From Oscillatoriales cyanobacterium PMM_0019 (GTDB lineage: Bacteria > Cyanobacteriota > Cyanobacteriia > Cyanobacteriales > CASBRB01): a DNA stretch of 36,426 bases. Under the pieces are notes generated by a model. It was not told the DNA's origin. It did no database searches and worked only from the letters and a program-made list of their open reading frames with translations. The stretch covers positions 1-36,426 of the forward strand of contig CASBRB010000251.1 in NCBI GenBank assembly GCA_949127975.1. Direction: 5' to 3'. Of this stretch, positions 1 through 8,633 are shown one piece after another; position 1 is the stretch's first letter, and every line of letters begins with the position of its first letter. A program made the translations under genes and the position numbers.

Positions 1-3
1 AGC

Positions 4-56
4 GTTGTAGGTTGGGTTGAGGAACGAAACCCAACAAAAAGGTGTGAAAACCTTGG
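4..56. repeat. Dispersed repeat family C, copy 1
   Basis: Palindrome built on GTAGGTTGGGTT...AACCCAAC followed by a small AAGG/CCTT hairpin. It matches 1410-1462 at all but two of 53 positions, in the same orientation, so the two copies bracket the nuclease gene at 392-1324. The palindromic part alone recurs at 20955-20986. No coding content. Confidence 0.8.
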
Positions 57-170
57 GTTTCCCTCTGTTAAAGCGGAGAGCCAATTGATTAGTAAAATTT
101 ATCATACCTAAGTGTTGGAGATCCGTCCTGATTATGTTAAATTCACGGATACCCAAACCCTCAAATATAT

Positions 171-312
171 CAGGACTTACCCACACTGGCATATATAGGG
201 GCAATCATAGGGTAAGGGTAAGGGAAAGGGTGAATTCTTATCAATCCCAGTCCCTCTCCCTCTCCCTATGATTGCCCCTACTCACCCGCTATATATAGTG
301 GCAGTGCTACAG
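171..312. repeat. Dispersed palindromic repeat family A, copy A1 (expanded centre)
   Basis: Starts with the family end CAGGACTTAC and the ACACTGGCATATATAGGGGCAA segment, and ends with CGCTATATATAG...GCAGTGCTACAGT. The centre differs from other copies: perfect 15-bp arms at 198-212 and 264-278 flank a purine-rich then pyrimidine-rich stretch, so the transcript would fold into one long hairpin. The rest of 1-391 holds no gene that I can support. Confidence 0.75.
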
Positions 313-391
313 TACTGTGTATATGGTACGATCGAATAGAGTCTGTAATATATCTGCTAGAACTAGCCTGCACTACCTGGGGTAACTGAAA

Positions 392-1324
392 ATGATATTC
401 ATCAATCCTAAAACTGATTTTGCCTTTAAAAAAATCTTCGGCTCTGAACAAAGTAAGGACATTCTCATCAGTTTTTTGAATGCCCTTCTTTATAACGCTC
501 AACCTATTATACAAGATTTAGAAATCCTCAACCCTTATCTAGCTCCCAGGATTAGGGGTGTCAAAGATACCTACTTAGATATCAAAGCTAAACTAAATGG
601 AGGCACAACGGTAATTATTGAAATGCAAGTATTGAATCTGAAAGGGTTTGAGAAACGGATTTTGTACAATGCCGCAAAATCTTATTCAATCCAACTAAAT
701 ATAAATGAAGGTTATACACTTTTAAAGCCAGTAATTGCTTTAACTATAACTGATTTTGAGATGTTTGATAATTCTCCAGAAATGATTTCCCGCTTTATTT
801 TGAAAGAAAAAGATTTTCTGTTTGACTATCCTATTTATGATATAGAGCTAGTTTTTGTGGAATTACCCAAATTTAAGAAAGAGCTAAGCCAGTTAGAGAC
901 GCTAACCGATAAGTGGATTTATTTTCTGAAATCTGCTAGAAGTTTACAGAATGTGCCAGAAAAAATGAGGGTGGTACCGGAAATCGAGAAAGCATTTGTT
1001 ATAGCTAATGAAGCTAACCTAAATCGGGAAGAATTAGACGACTTGAGCCATCAGGAAATGTTTATACACGATCAAAGAAATGCTATCATAAAAGCTACCG
1101 AACAAGCTACCGAACAAGCTACCCAACAAGGCATAAAACAAGGTATTGAACAAGGCATAAAACAAGGCATTGAACAAGGTATTGAACAAGGCATTGAACA
1201 AGGTATAAAAGAAACTCAGATCGAAATTGCTAAGCGACTTCTTGATGTATTAGATGAAGAAAGTATTAGTCAAACTACTGGACTGAGTCTGGAAGAAGTT
1301 CACAATCTTAAGTTGGATAACTAA
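392..1324 (+). CDS. Rpn family recombination-promoting nuclease / PD-(D/E)XK transposase-like protein
   Basis: A 310-residue protein of the PDDEXK_2 (Rpn/YhgA-like) family. It opens with the typical INPKTDFAFKKIFGSEQSKDIL segment. The nuclease core is visible as D...LDIKAKLNGGTTVIIEMQ, where D and E-x-Q are the expected metal and DNA-cleavage residues at about 60-80. Family members are DNA endonucleases that promote RecA-independent recombination; in cyanobacteria they are multicopy. The C-terminal region (about residues 236-273) is a tetrapeptide repeat of the EQGI/KQGI type, followed by a short helix that resembles the usual family tail. ATG at 392 is the only sensible start. Family A and C repeats lie on both sides, and the copy at 1331 starts 6 nt after the stop. 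Family assignment is secure; catalytic activity is inferred. Confidence 0.85.
   Translation: MIFINPKTDFAFKKIFGSEQSKDILISFLNALLYNAQPIIQDLEILNPYLAPRIRGVKDTYLDIKAKLNGGTTVIIEMQVLNLKGFEKRILYNAAKSYSIQLNINEGYTLLKPVIALTITDFEMFDNSPEMISRFILKEKDFLFDYPIYDIELVFVELPKFKKELSQLETLTDKWIYFLKSARSLQNVPEKMRVVPEIEKAFVIANEANLNREELDDLSHQEMFIHDQRNAIIKATEQATEQATQQGIKQGIEQGIKQGIEQGIEQGIEQGIKETQIEIAKRLLDVLDEESISQTTGLSLEEVHNLKLDN
1094..1210 (+). repeat. 12-bp in-frame tandem repeat in the nuclease gene
   Basis: About nine imperfect 12-bp units, first of the type GAACAAGCTACC and then CAAGGCATTGAA or CAAGGTATTGAA, encode EQAT and then EQGI/KQGI tetrapeptides. The unit length is a multiple of three, so gain or loss of units changes only the length of the helical tail. 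Confidence 0.85.
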
Positions 1325-1330
1325 TTCAGT

Positions 1331-1411
1331 ACTGTAGCAGACTGGCATATATAGGGGCAACCACAGGGGATTGCCCCTACCACCCGCTATATATAGACGC
1401 AGTGCTACAGT
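1331..1411. repeat. Dispersed palindromic repeat family A, copy A2
   Basis: Core GGGGCAACCACAGGGGATTGCC with flanking TATATA arms. Here the terminal inverted repeat is ACTGTAGCA (1331-1339) against TGCTACAGT (1403-1411), a variant of the CAGGACTTACGCA end seen in other copies. It begins 6 nt after the nuclease stop codon and could serve as its terminator. Confidence 0.85.
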
Positions 1412-1462
1412 TGTAGGTTGGGTTGAGGCACGAAACCCAACAAAAAGGTTTGAAAACCTTGG
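1410..1462. repeat. Dispersed repeat family C, copy 2
   Basis: Same orientation and nearly the same sequence as 4-56, with two mismatches in 53. It joins copy A2 directly to the compound copy A3. Confidence 0.8.
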
Positions 1463-1578
1463 CGCTATATATGTAGGGGCAACCACAGGGGGATTGCCCC
1501 TACCACCCGCTATATATAGGGGGCAACCACAGGGGGATTGCCCCTACCACCCGCTATATATAGAGGCAGTGCTACAGT
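1463..1578. repeat. Dispersed palindromic repeat family A, copy A3 (tandem core)
   Basis: Two family A cores follow each other (around 1475-1520 and 1520-1561), ending in TGCTACAGT at 1570-1578 as in A2. The translated ORF across this block is only repeat sequence and is not a gene. Confidence 0.8.
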
Positions 1579-1599
1579 AGTGTAATTGCTATCGGAACT

Positions 1600-1955
1600 G
1601 AAAATTTCAATGAGCCTAGTCAGGGGACTAGGCTCATCTGAAGAGGAAAATTTTATTGTTCAACGATCTAATTTTCCAGGTTTAAACAATCAACAACTAA
1701 GGGTTTACACGTTTCGCAGCTTTTCTTTTCTCATCTCCTACATAGACGCATCATTCCAGATCTAAGTTTGGCTTGCTCCACAAGAGAGCTTTTTGCCACT
1801 TTTTGCTATGTTTAAGTTTTTGCTGCGATTGAGCCTTCGACCGGGGACACCACGTCTTGGCTCTCTGGTTAACCGTTTTCTCTATCGGTTTGGTGTCCAC
1901 TATTAAACTAACACAGTGGTTCTGGGCTGTCACCATTTATTTACAAAACTTTACA
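1600..1955. other. Duplicated hairpin-bounded module, copy 1; no gene supported
   Basis: Opens with a perfect 12-bp hairpin (1610-1621 against 1626-1637, loop AGGG). Further on, TTTTTGCTGCG (near 1818), GACACCACGTCT (1846-1857), a 23-nt block (1891-1913) and TTTACAAAACTT (1940-1951) recur in the same order in copy 2 at 2019-2295. The GGACACCA and TGGTGTCC parts can pair with each other. A 61-codon minus-strand frame at 1751-1936 is broken in copy 2 and is not supported. Candidates are tandem small RNAs on either strand or the remains of a mobile element. Confidence 0.5.
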
Positions 1956-2018
1956 AGAAACTTTTTTTGGCATTTTTGGAGTTATACCCATTCCCAGTAA
2001 TTACTTTTATAAAAACTT

Positions 2019-2295
2019 TTTGGGTCTAGTCAAGGTTGACTAGACCCATTTTACGCAAACAACTAGGTTAGTAAACAATTAAATTTCAACTAAGGTGGAC
2101 CATTTCTGCAGCTTTACTTTAAGCGCGATCGCTTTTTGCTGCGTTTGGGCTATATACACAGACCGAAGACACCACGTCTGAAGTCGCCCATCAGACTCTT
2201 CATTTTCCTCCTTCTTTCTCTCACTTCTTGGTGTCCACTATTAAACTAACATGGCATTTATTGGTCGATCGATTCAGTTTACAAAACTTGATGAA
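2019..2295. other. Duplicated hairpin-bounded module, copy 2
   Basis: Begins with a perfect 13-bp inverted repeat (2021-2033 against 2036-2048) sharing the CTAGTC/GACTAG core with the hairpin of copy 1. GACACCACGTCT is at 2168-2179 and the 23-nt identical block at 2229-2251. Spacing between conserved blocks differs from copy 1, so only short segments and the pairing potential are kept. It lies just upstream of alaS, whose possible -10 TATAAT is at 2352-2357. Confidence 0.5.
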
Positions 2296-2405
2296 AGTAT
2301 ATAGAACGCAATTTTTGGTAAAGACTAAACACAATTAGGGTATGACGGGCCTATAATGGTAATAAAAACGCCAATTCACGACAAGCTAGAACCTTCTAGA
2401 AACCC

Positions 2406-5051
2406 ATGCCTTCTTCCCCCCAGTACCTCAGCGGTAACGAAATTCGACAAAAATTCCTCGACTTCTACGCTTCGCGGGGACATCAAGTCCTGCCCAGTGC
2501 CTCATTGGTGCCGGAAGATCCCACAGTGCTGCTGACGATCGCAGGGATGCTGCCATTTAAACCCATATTTCTGGGACAGCGTGAACCGGAATTTTCCCGC
2601 GTCACCACATCCCAAAAATGCATCCGCACCAACGATATTGAAAACGTGGGACGCACCGCACGGCATCACACGTTCTTTGAAATGCTCGGTAACTTCAGCT
2701 TCGGAGATTATTTCAAAGAACAAGCCATCGCCTGGGGTTGGGAACTATCAACAGAAGTCTTTGGCTTGCCCCCAGAACGCCTAGTTGTCAGCGTGTTCCA
2801 TGAAGATGAAGAAGCTTTAGCCATCTGGCGGGACAAAATTGGCATCCTGCCACAACGCATCAAACCTATGGGAGAAGAAGATAACTTCTGGGTATCTGGT
2901 TCTACAGGTCCTTGTGGTCCCTGCTCAGAAATATATTACGATTTCCATCCGGAACGCGGTAACGACAATATTAACTTAGAAGACGACACCCGGTTCATCG
3001 AGTTCTACAATCTGGTGTTCATGCAATACAACCGGGATAGTGAAGGCAACCTCACACCGCTGCAAAAAAAGAACATTGACACCGGAATGGGCTTGGAACG
3101 GATGGCGCAAATCCTGCAAAAAGTGCCCAATAACTACGAAACCGACCTGATTATCCCAATTATCAAAACAGCAGCCGAAATTGCTGGCATTGACTACGCC
3201 AAGAGTGACGAGAAAACCAAAGTATCCCTCAAGGTGATAGGGGATCACATCCGGGCAGTAGTTCAGATGATTGCTGATGAAATTCGGGCGTCGAACGTCG
3301 GGCGGGGTTATGTGGTGCGGCGCTTGATTCGGCGGGTAGTGCGACATGGGCGGTTAATCGGTATTCAAGGACCATTTACCCCTCAAGTGGCAGAAACGGC
3401 GATCGCTCTAGCGGAATCAGCCTATCCCAACGTCCGCCACCGCGAAGCCGCCATTAAAGCCGAGCTAGAGCGCGAAGAATCCCGCTTCCTCAAAACTCTG
3501 GAACGAGGCGAAAAACTGCTTGAAGAAATTATTTCGCGAGTAAAGCAGCAAGGCACAGGTCTGATAGACGGGCGAGATGCCTTTATACTTTACGATACCT
3601 ATGGCTTCCCAATAGAACTAACTCAAGAAATTGCTGCCGAACTGGGGCTGGCAGTAGAACTGGCAGGCTATAAACAAGCAATGGAGGAACAAACCAACCG
3701 CGCACGGGAAGCACACGAAACGATCGATCTAACCGTGCAAGGTTCCCTGGATAAGCTGGCAGAAAATATCCACGCTACCGAGTTCCTCGGCTATACTCAA
3801 GTTTCTAGCTCGGCTGTAGTTGAAGTAATACTTGTAGGTGGTAAATCGGTAGAGGAAGCTGAAGCAGGCACAGAGGTGCAAATTGTCCTGGATAAAACTC
3901 CATTTTATGCCGAATCAGGCGGACAAATAGGCGATCGCGGCTATATCTCTGGTGATGCCGTCTTAGTGCGGATTGAAGATGTCTTGAAAGAATCTGATTT
4001 CTTGGTTCATTTCGGACGGATCTCACGCGGCACGTTGCGAGTGGGCGATCATGTCACGGCTCAGATCGATCGCTCCTGCCGCAGTCGCATCCAAGCTCAC
4101 CACTCAGCAACTCACCTGTTGCAAGCCGCGTTGAAAAAGATAGTCGATGAGTCGATTTCTCAGGCTGGTTCCTTGGTGTCTTTCGAGAGGCTGCGCTTTG
4201 ACTTTAACTGCCCTCGCCCGCTAACAGCAGAAGAGGTGCGACAAGTTGAGGAGCAAATCAATACTTGGATTGCTGAAGCCCATGAAGCTCACATTTCAGT
4301 GTTACCATTGGCAGAAGCCAAGGCAAAGGGCGCAGTTGCTATGTTTGGCGAAAAGTATGGCGAACAAGTGCGGGTATTAGATTTCCCTGGCGTTTCTATG
4401 GAACTGTGTGGTGGTACTCATGTGAGCAACACGGCTGTTATTGGAGTATTTAAAATTATCTCAGAGTCCGGTGTTGCTTCCGGGGTGCGACGGATTGAAG
4501 CTGTTGCTGGGGCTGCGGTTCTGGATTATTTGAATGTTCGGGATGCTGTAGTTAGGGAACTGAGCTCTAGCTTTAAAGCCAAACCTGAAGAATTACCCTC
4601 TCGGATCGCTAACCTCCAAAACGAACTCAAGGCAACCCAGAAACAACTCGAAGCGATGAGCGCAGAACTCGCCATTGCTAAATCCGATCGGTTGCTCAGT
4701 CAAGCTGAGACTGTGGGCGATTACCAAATTATCGTCGCTCAGTTGGATGCTGTCTCACCAGAATCTTTGAAGACAGCAGCGGAACGGTTATTGCAAAAAC
4801 TGGGAGAAGGCGCTGTGGTGCTGGCGTCGATTCCTGAGCCAGATAAGGTTAGCTTTATAGCAGCTTTTAGCCCATCTGTCAATAAAAAAGGGTTACAAGC
4901 CGGGAAATTTATTGGAGCGATCGCCTCTCTTTGTGGCGGTGGTGGCGGTGGACGCCCCAACTTAGCTCAAGCAGGTGGACGCGATCCCAGTAAGTTAAAA
5001 GAAGCTTTGGCAAGTGCTAGAACTCAGTTGCATTCAACTTTGAGCAAGTAG
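2406..5051 (+). CDS. alaS: Alanyl-tRNA synthetase
   Basis: Charges tRNA-Ala with alanine in the cytosol. At 881 residues it is full length for the bacterial enzyme. The class II catalytic domain starts with the typical [15 protein letters not shown] and includes the RTNDIENVG and [13 protein letters not shown] segments. The editing domain carries the zinc ligands HHSATH (from residue 564) and CGGTH (from residue 668). The C-terminal part has a coiled coil (about 720-760) and the C-Ala domain ending in the glycine-rich [18 protein letters not shown] at 2406 matches the family N-terminus. A TATAAT hexamer at 2352-2357 may be its -10, but the -35 is weak. A small same-strand gene follows 59 nt later. 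No anomalies seen. Confidence 0.98.
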   Translation: MPSSPQYLSGNEIRQKFLDFYASRGHQVLPSASLVPEDPTVLLTIAGMLPFKPIFLGQREPEFSRVTTSQKCIRTNDIENVGRTARHHTFFEMLGNFSFGDYFKEQAIAWGWELSTEVFGLPPERLVVSVFHEDEEALAIWRDKIGILPQRIKPMGEEDNFWVSGSTGPCGPCSEIYYDFHPERGNDNINLEDDTRFIEFYNLVFMQYNRDSEGNLTPLQKKNIDTGMGLERMAQILQKVPNNYETDLIIPIIKTAAEIAGIDYAKSDEKTKVSLKVIGDHIRAVVQMIADEIRASNVGRGYVVRRLIRRVVRHGRLIGIQGPFTPQVAETAIALAESAYPNVRHREAAIKAELEREESRFLKTLERGEKLLEEIISRVKQQGTGLIDGRDAFILYDTYGFPIELTQEIAAELGLAVELAGYKQAMEEQTNRAREAHETIDLTVQGSLDKLAENIHATEFLGYTQVSSSAVVEVILVGGKSVEEAEAGTEVQIVLDKTPFYAESGGQIGDRGYISGDAVLVRIEDVLKESDFLVHFGRISRGTLRVGDHVTAQIDRSCRSRIQAHHSATHLLQAALKKIVDESISQAGSLVSFERLRFDFNCPRPLTAEEVRQVEEQINTWIAEAHEAHISVLPLAEAKAKGAVAMFGEKYGEQVRVLDFPGVSMELCGGTHVSNTAVIGVFKIISESGVASGVRRIEAVAGAAVLDYLNVRDAVVRELSSSFKAKPEELPSRIANLQNELKATQKQLEAMSAELAIAKSDRLLSQAETVGDYQIIVAQLDAVSPESLKTAAERLLQKLGEGAVVLASIPEPDKVSFIAAFSPSVNKKGLQAGKFIGAIASLCGGGGGGRPNLAQAGGRDPSKLKEALASARTQLHSTLSK

Positions 5052-5065
5052 GCACTACAATCTAT

Positions 5066-5082
5066 GGTGGGCAGTGCCCACC
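5066..5082 (+). terminator. Hairpin between alaS and the next gene
   Basis: Perfect 7-bp stem GGTGGGC/GCCCACC with an AGT loop, 15 nt after the alaS stop. No T-run follows, so it may attenuate or stabilise the 3' end rather than terminate fully. Confidence 0.4.
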
Positions 5083-5110
5083 CTACAATCCAAAAATCTA
5101 AAATCTTCTT

Positions 5111-5371
5111 ATGGCACGATACGAACCCTATACCCTCCAGATGCAAATTACCCGGATGTACCAGGAAGGGCAGTCCTTATTCGCCAAGACAAAAGTGGCT
5201 GATTGGTTGCGGGAGCGCAATGAAGATCCAGCCGCCTACGATGTTATTTTCCATCAAAAACCAGCACCACCTGGGTCAAAAGAAGTGATGGTAGTCGAAA
5301 TTGAACTGCGCCGTCGAGATGGGCAGCCTGTAGAGGCATGGCTGCAACAGCAAGTTAATCACCACGCCTAA
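5111..5371 (+). CDS. Small conserved-looking hypothetical protein
   Basis: An 86-residue soluble protein starting MARYEPYTLQMQITRMYQEG, with a helical N-terminal half and a charged beta-like segment (VMVVEIELRRRDG) near the C-terminus. No known domain recognised. Codon use resembles alaS, and it lies 59 nt downstream on the same strand, so it may be cotranscribed. A competing overlapping frame from 5064 has no coding character. The function is unknown. Confidence 0.65.
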   Translation: MARYEPYTLQMQITRMYQEGQSLFAKTKVADWLRERNEDPAAYDVIFHQKPAPPGSKEVMVVEIELRRRDGQPVEAWLQQQVNHHA

Positions 5372-5389
5372 TTTTTCGTTCTCAAACTC

Positions 5390-5445
5390 GGTGCCTGGGG
5401 GCGCTTTACTGAGAGGCTCTCCCCCTTGACAGGTTTACTGGCACC
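5390..5445 (+). other. Nested inverted repeats downstream of the small gene
   Basis: Outer arms GGTGCC (5390-5395) and GGCACC (5440-5445) enclose GGGGG (5397-5401) against CCCCC (5421-5425), with GAGAG-G-CTCTC inside. Pyrimidine-rich CTTCTTTT follows. It could be a terminator for the alaS unit or a structured RNA. The remainder of 5372-5663 has no gene that I can see. Confidence 0.4.
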
Positions 5446-5621
5446 TCCCCTTCTTTTAAAGTTTGCCACCTTAACTAAGTGCCATGCCGATATAAACCAT
5501 TCCGAAGATAGATTTTACGAAAAAAAGTTTTCTGTTTCCGGAATGTTTCTTTTTGTTGTGTGGATATTGATCTAGACAATGATACAATCCTACGCAAGAC
5601 AGTTGGCATACGAAGATTACA

Positions 5622-5645
5622 GGAGTAGCGAAAAACCGCTCCTCC
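5622..5645 (+). other. Hairpin in the leader of the glycosyltransferase gene
   Basis: GGAG-T-AGCG and CGCT-C-CTCC pair around an A-rich loop, 19 nt upstream of the first possible start codon. The only strong Shine-Dalgarno-like sequence in the leader (AGGAG) is inside this stem, so the structure might influence translation. This is inference from position only. Confidence 0.3.
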
Positions 5646-5663
5646 TTAGATTCGAGTACAGGT

Positions 5664-6503
5664 ATGCCCTGTAACTATATGGTGAGGGTGTCGGAAAACA
5701 TAAATATGCTTGATATTGAACAATGTGGCGTACTTGAGCCTTCGGGTTATGTGAAGGAGAACGAAAACTTTTTGGTGTTGGGACTCCCAGTTCACCTGTT
5801 GGATGATTATTGCGGTTGGCTAATGTCTCGCCAAAGGAGAAAACTAGGCGCTCAGGTGGTGACGCTTAATTCAGAAATGGTGATGCAGGCAGATGTCAAT
5901 CCTGATTTGGCTAAAATTATCCGGCGGGCGGAACTGGTGATCCCAGATGGCTCAGGTATAATATTCTATCTGTGGCTCCAAGGTAAAAACCAACTGCGCT
6001 GTCCGGGGATTGAATTAGCAGAATCTCTGTTGCAGAAAGTGGACTTATTGGGCGAATCATTCCCGGTTTTTTTCTATGGCGGCAAACCGGGGATAGCTAA
6101 CAAGGCAGCGGCTTTTTGGCAGAAGAAATTACCTTCTTTAGCCATCGCTGGCAATGAGTGCGGTTACCTCACGTCAAATCAAGAAGAAGAATTGCTCAAC
6201 ACCTTGAAAAAACTTCAGCCCCAACTAATTTTAGTCGGATTAGGGGTTCCCCGTCAGGAGTTGTGGATTGCCAAACACCGCCACCTGTGTCCCCATGCCA
6301 TTTGGATGGGGGTTGGGGGCAGTTTTGATATCTGGGCAGGAGTCAAATCCAGGGCTCCGCTATGGATGCGGGAAAATAATCTGGAATGGCTGTATAGATT
6401 TTCTAAAGAACCGCAACGTTGGCAGCGGATGCTGGCTTTGCCAAGGTTTGCTTTACGCGCCTTGGCAGTTAAGTTTGGATTGCCAGTTAAGGTTGTCAAA
6501 TAG
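5664..6503 (+). CDS. WecG/TagA/CpsF family glycosyltransferase
   Basis: A GT26 family enzyme; members transfer N-acetylmannosamine or a related sugar from a UDP donor to a lipid-linked acceptor during surface polysaccharide synthesis, at the cytoplasmic face of the membrane. The family pattern is clear: VTLNSEMVMQAD...ELVIPDGSGI, then FFYGGKPG, LILVGLGVPRQELWI, and the C-terminal VGGSFDIWAG..SRAPLWMRENNLEWLYR..KEPQRW. The 279-residue length allows about 15-25 extra N-terminal residues; ATG at 5679 or 5706 are alternative starts. It is convergent with the ABC gene, with only 2 nt between stop codons. The exact sugar cannot be read from sequence. Confidence 0.9.
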   Translation: MPCNYMVRVSENINMLDIEQCGVLEPSGYVKENENFLVLGLPVHLLDDYCGWLMSRQRRKLGAQVVTLNSEMVMQADVNPDLAKIIRRAELVIPDGSGIIFYLWLQGKNQLRCPGIELAESLLQKVDLLGESFPVFFYGGKPGIANKAAAFWQKKLPSLAIAGNECGYLTSNQEEELLNTLKKLQPQLILVGLGVPRQELWIAKHRHLCPHAIWMGVGGSFDIWAGVKSRAPLWMRENNLEWLYRFSKEPQRWQRMLALPRFALRALAVKFGLPVKVVK

Positions 6504-6505
6504 CA

Positions 6506-8428
6506 TTAGTAGCTCAAAGTTGAAGGCTGAGAACGCCCTGCTTGTAGTTCTGCAATCCGCTCCAAACTGCCAGTGGGGATAGATTTAATTAGTTGCTGGG
6601 TATAGGCTTGTTGAGGTTCTCGATAAATAGTCTCAGCAGGACCGATTTCTTCAATTTTGCCTTGGTTCATCACCATAATTCGATCGCTCATAAATTTTAC
6701 TACGCTCAAGTCGTGGGAAATGAAAATATAAGTCAAATTAAAATCTGACTGCAACTCCTTTAACAGATTTAGTACCTGGGCCTGTACTGAGACATCTAAC
6801 GCCGAAACCGATTCGTCGCAAATGATAAACTTGGGATTGAGGGCCAAAGCACGAGCAATGCACACCCGTTGCCTTTGCCCGCCCGAAAGTTCGTGGGGAT
6901 ATCGATGCATCCATTGAGGATTTAAGCCTACGCGCTCTAACAGGTAAGCCACGCGCTTGTGACGTTCTCGGCGATTTTTGTTGACACCATGAATTACCAG
7001 CGGCTCCATTACTGCGTCTCCAATCTTCAGGCGCGGATCGAGAGAACTAAACGGGTTTTGGAAAACAATTTGCATCTGCTGCCGCAATCTTCGCAGACGT
7101 TCCCCAGTAAAATTGGTGATGTCTTGCTCTTCAAATATGATTTTTCCCTGCATCGGTTCAATCAACCGCAGCAAGGTGCGAGCCAAGGTTGATTTACCAC
7201 ATCCTGATTCCCCTACCAGTCCCAGCGTTTCACCTTTATAAACATCGAAAGAAATATCATTTACAGCCCAAACATAGCGTTTAGTTTGACCAAAAACTCC
7301 TCGTTCTGGAAAGCCAACCCTTAAGTTGCGAACACACAAAAGGGGAGCTGTGGGAGGTGGGATTGTCGCCAGAAGTCGATCGTTACTTTCCGTTTCATCT
7401 AACGGCTGATGACTGATGCCGGGTTTTTCCCGAATTTCCACCTCGCCAGCGGCAGTAGTTACCACCTCCATAAAGTCAGAGACAGTAGGCAGATATTTCT
7501 TCTTCACATTTGGGCGGGGGCGGCAGGCTAATAAACCCTTAGTATAAGGATGCTTGGGATTGGAGAATATTTCCAACACTGGGCCATACTCAACTACTTT
7601 TCCTTGGTACATCACCGCTACCACGTCGGCAATTTCCGCAATCACGCCAAAATCGTGAGTGATAAACAGCATCGACATCCCACGGTTATCGCGCAACTGC
7701 CGCAGCAGCTTAAGTATTTCCGCCTGCACTGTGACATCGAGAGCTGTAGAGGGTTCATCGGCAATCAACAATGTTGGGTTACAAGAAATCGCCATCGCAA
7801 TCATTACCCGCTGCAACTGTCCGCCGGAAAGTTGATGGGGATAGCGCTCCAGCATTGCCAATTTCTGGCGGTTGATATAATGGTTGATTTCCTTGTCATT
7901 GACATTCACCGCCCCAGATATTTCTCGTCTGCGGGATTCTATGTAGCCTTCCCGCAATTCGGCATCGCTAGGAATCAGCTTAACTTCTTGGAGTCCGGCA
8001 ATTGCCAGAGTGCGAGCTTCTCGCTGTTTAACCTTTTGGTGCATCCGAATTGCCTCTGTAAGCTGAAACCCAATGTTGTAGACTGGGTTGAGCGATGTCA
8101 TTGGTTCTTGGAAAATCATGGCAACTTGACTGCCTCGGTATTCCTGCATTCTATCTGGAGGCAGTTGTCGGAGATTCACGGGTGGCAGTATATTGCTAGA
8201 GGCATCGATGCCGCTAAACCAGATATCACCGCTAACCCTACCAGGGCTAGGCACCAAATTCATCACAGCGAGAGAAGTTACCGATTTACCCGATCCTGAC
8301 TCGCCTACAATTCCTAAAGTTTGTCCTCGCTTCAGTTGAAGGGAGATGCCATCAACAGCTTTGATGAGCTTCTCATGGGTTGGAAATACTACCTGTAAGT
8401 TGTAGATGTCTAAAACTGTGTCAGTCAT
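6506..8428 (-). CDS. Peptide-type ABC transporter with two fused ATPase domains (DppD-DppF/GsiA-like)
   Basis: Energises uptake of oligopeptides, dipeptides or similar substrates through a permease encoded elsewhere. Two complete NBDs are fused. NBD1 has Walker A GESGSGKS (residues 42-49), LSGGQLQRV and LLIADEPSTALD. NBD2 has GESGCGKS (about 400), LSGGQRQRV and FIICDESVSALD. Each domain ends with the oligopeptide-type C-terminal extension (KHPYTKGLL; QQAYTQQLI). NBD1 holds an insertion of about 40 residues before its signature. The ATG at 8428 is preferred over an in-frame TTG at 8437. No permease or binding protein gene is adjacent, which is common in cyanobacteria. The substrate is undetermined. 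Confidence 0.93.
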   Translation of the reverse strand: MTDTVLDIYNLQVVFPTHEKLIKAVDGISLQLKRGQTLGIVGESGSGKSVTSLAVMNLVPSPGRVSGDIWFSGIDASSNILPPVNLRQLPPDRMQEYRGSQVAMIFQEPMTSLNPVYNIGFQLTEAIRMHQKVKQREARTLAIAGLQEVKLIPSDAELREGYIESRRREISGAVNVNDKEINHYINRQKLAMLERYPHQLSGGQLQRVMIAMAISCNPTLLIADEPSTALDVTVQAEILKLLRQLRDNRGMSMLFITHDFGVIAEIADVVAVMYQGKVVEYGPVLEIFSNPKHPYTKGLLACRPRPNVKKKYLPTVSDFMEVVTTAAGEVEIREKPGISHQPLDETESNDRLLATIPPPTAPLLCVRNLRVGFPERGVFGQTKRYVWAVNDISFDVYKGETLGLVGESGCGKSTLARTLLRLIEPMQGKIIFEEQDITNFTGERLRRLRQQMQIVFQNPFSSLDPRLKIGDAVMEPLVIHGVNKNRRERHKRVAYLLERVGLNPQWMHRYPHELSGGQRQRVCIARALALNPKFIICDESVSALDVSVQAQVLNLLKELQSDFNLTYIFISHDLSVVKFMSDRIMVMNQGKIEEIGPAETIYREPQQAYTQQLIKSIPTGSLERIAELQAGRSQPSTLSY

Positions 8429-8524
8429 TAGTGTCAAATGTAACTAATTGGATTTTAACAAGCTCAAGCACGTCACCCATCATCCATCATAAGTAGTGTA
8501 GTTGTGTAAATCCTGGAACTGTAA

Positions 8525-8615
8525 CAGGACTTACGCACACTGGGCATATATAGGGGCAACCACAGGGGGATTGCCCCTACGAACCGCTATATATAGAGGC
8601 AGTGCGTAAATCCTG
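8525..8615. repeat. Dispersed palindromic repeat family A, copy A4 (full length, 91 bp)
   Basis: Ends CAGGACTTACGCAC and GTGCGTAAATCCTG pair over the whole tip with one mismatch; the core is GGGGCAACCACAGGGGGATTGCCCC. The 9 bp GAACTGTAA sits directly on both sides (8516-8524 and 8616-8624). The direct repeat extends further left as GTAAATCCTGGAACTGTAA at 8506-8524. The right end is 18 bp from the stop of the convergent-side gene at 8634. Confidence 0.9.
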
Positions 8616-8633
8616 GAACTGTAATTTTGGGCA

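Noticed and set aside
1371-1580. 69-codon plus-strand ORF and the 1250-1486 minus-strand ORF
   Set aside because: They are translations of family A and C repeats (PLYIA, RGNPL patterns), which recur in unrelated places such as 8531-8806 and 27671-27883.
1751-1936. 61-codon minus-strand ORF starting MVTAQNHC
   Set aside because: It lies in the duplicated module; in the second copy the frame stops after a few codons, so there is no sign of protein-level selection.
2976-3347. 123-codon minus-strand ORF
   Set aside because: Antisense shadow of alaS without family features.
7550-8299. 249-codon plus-strand ORF
   Set aside because: It is antisense to the first ATPase domain of the ABC gene and shows no domain; a chance open frame.
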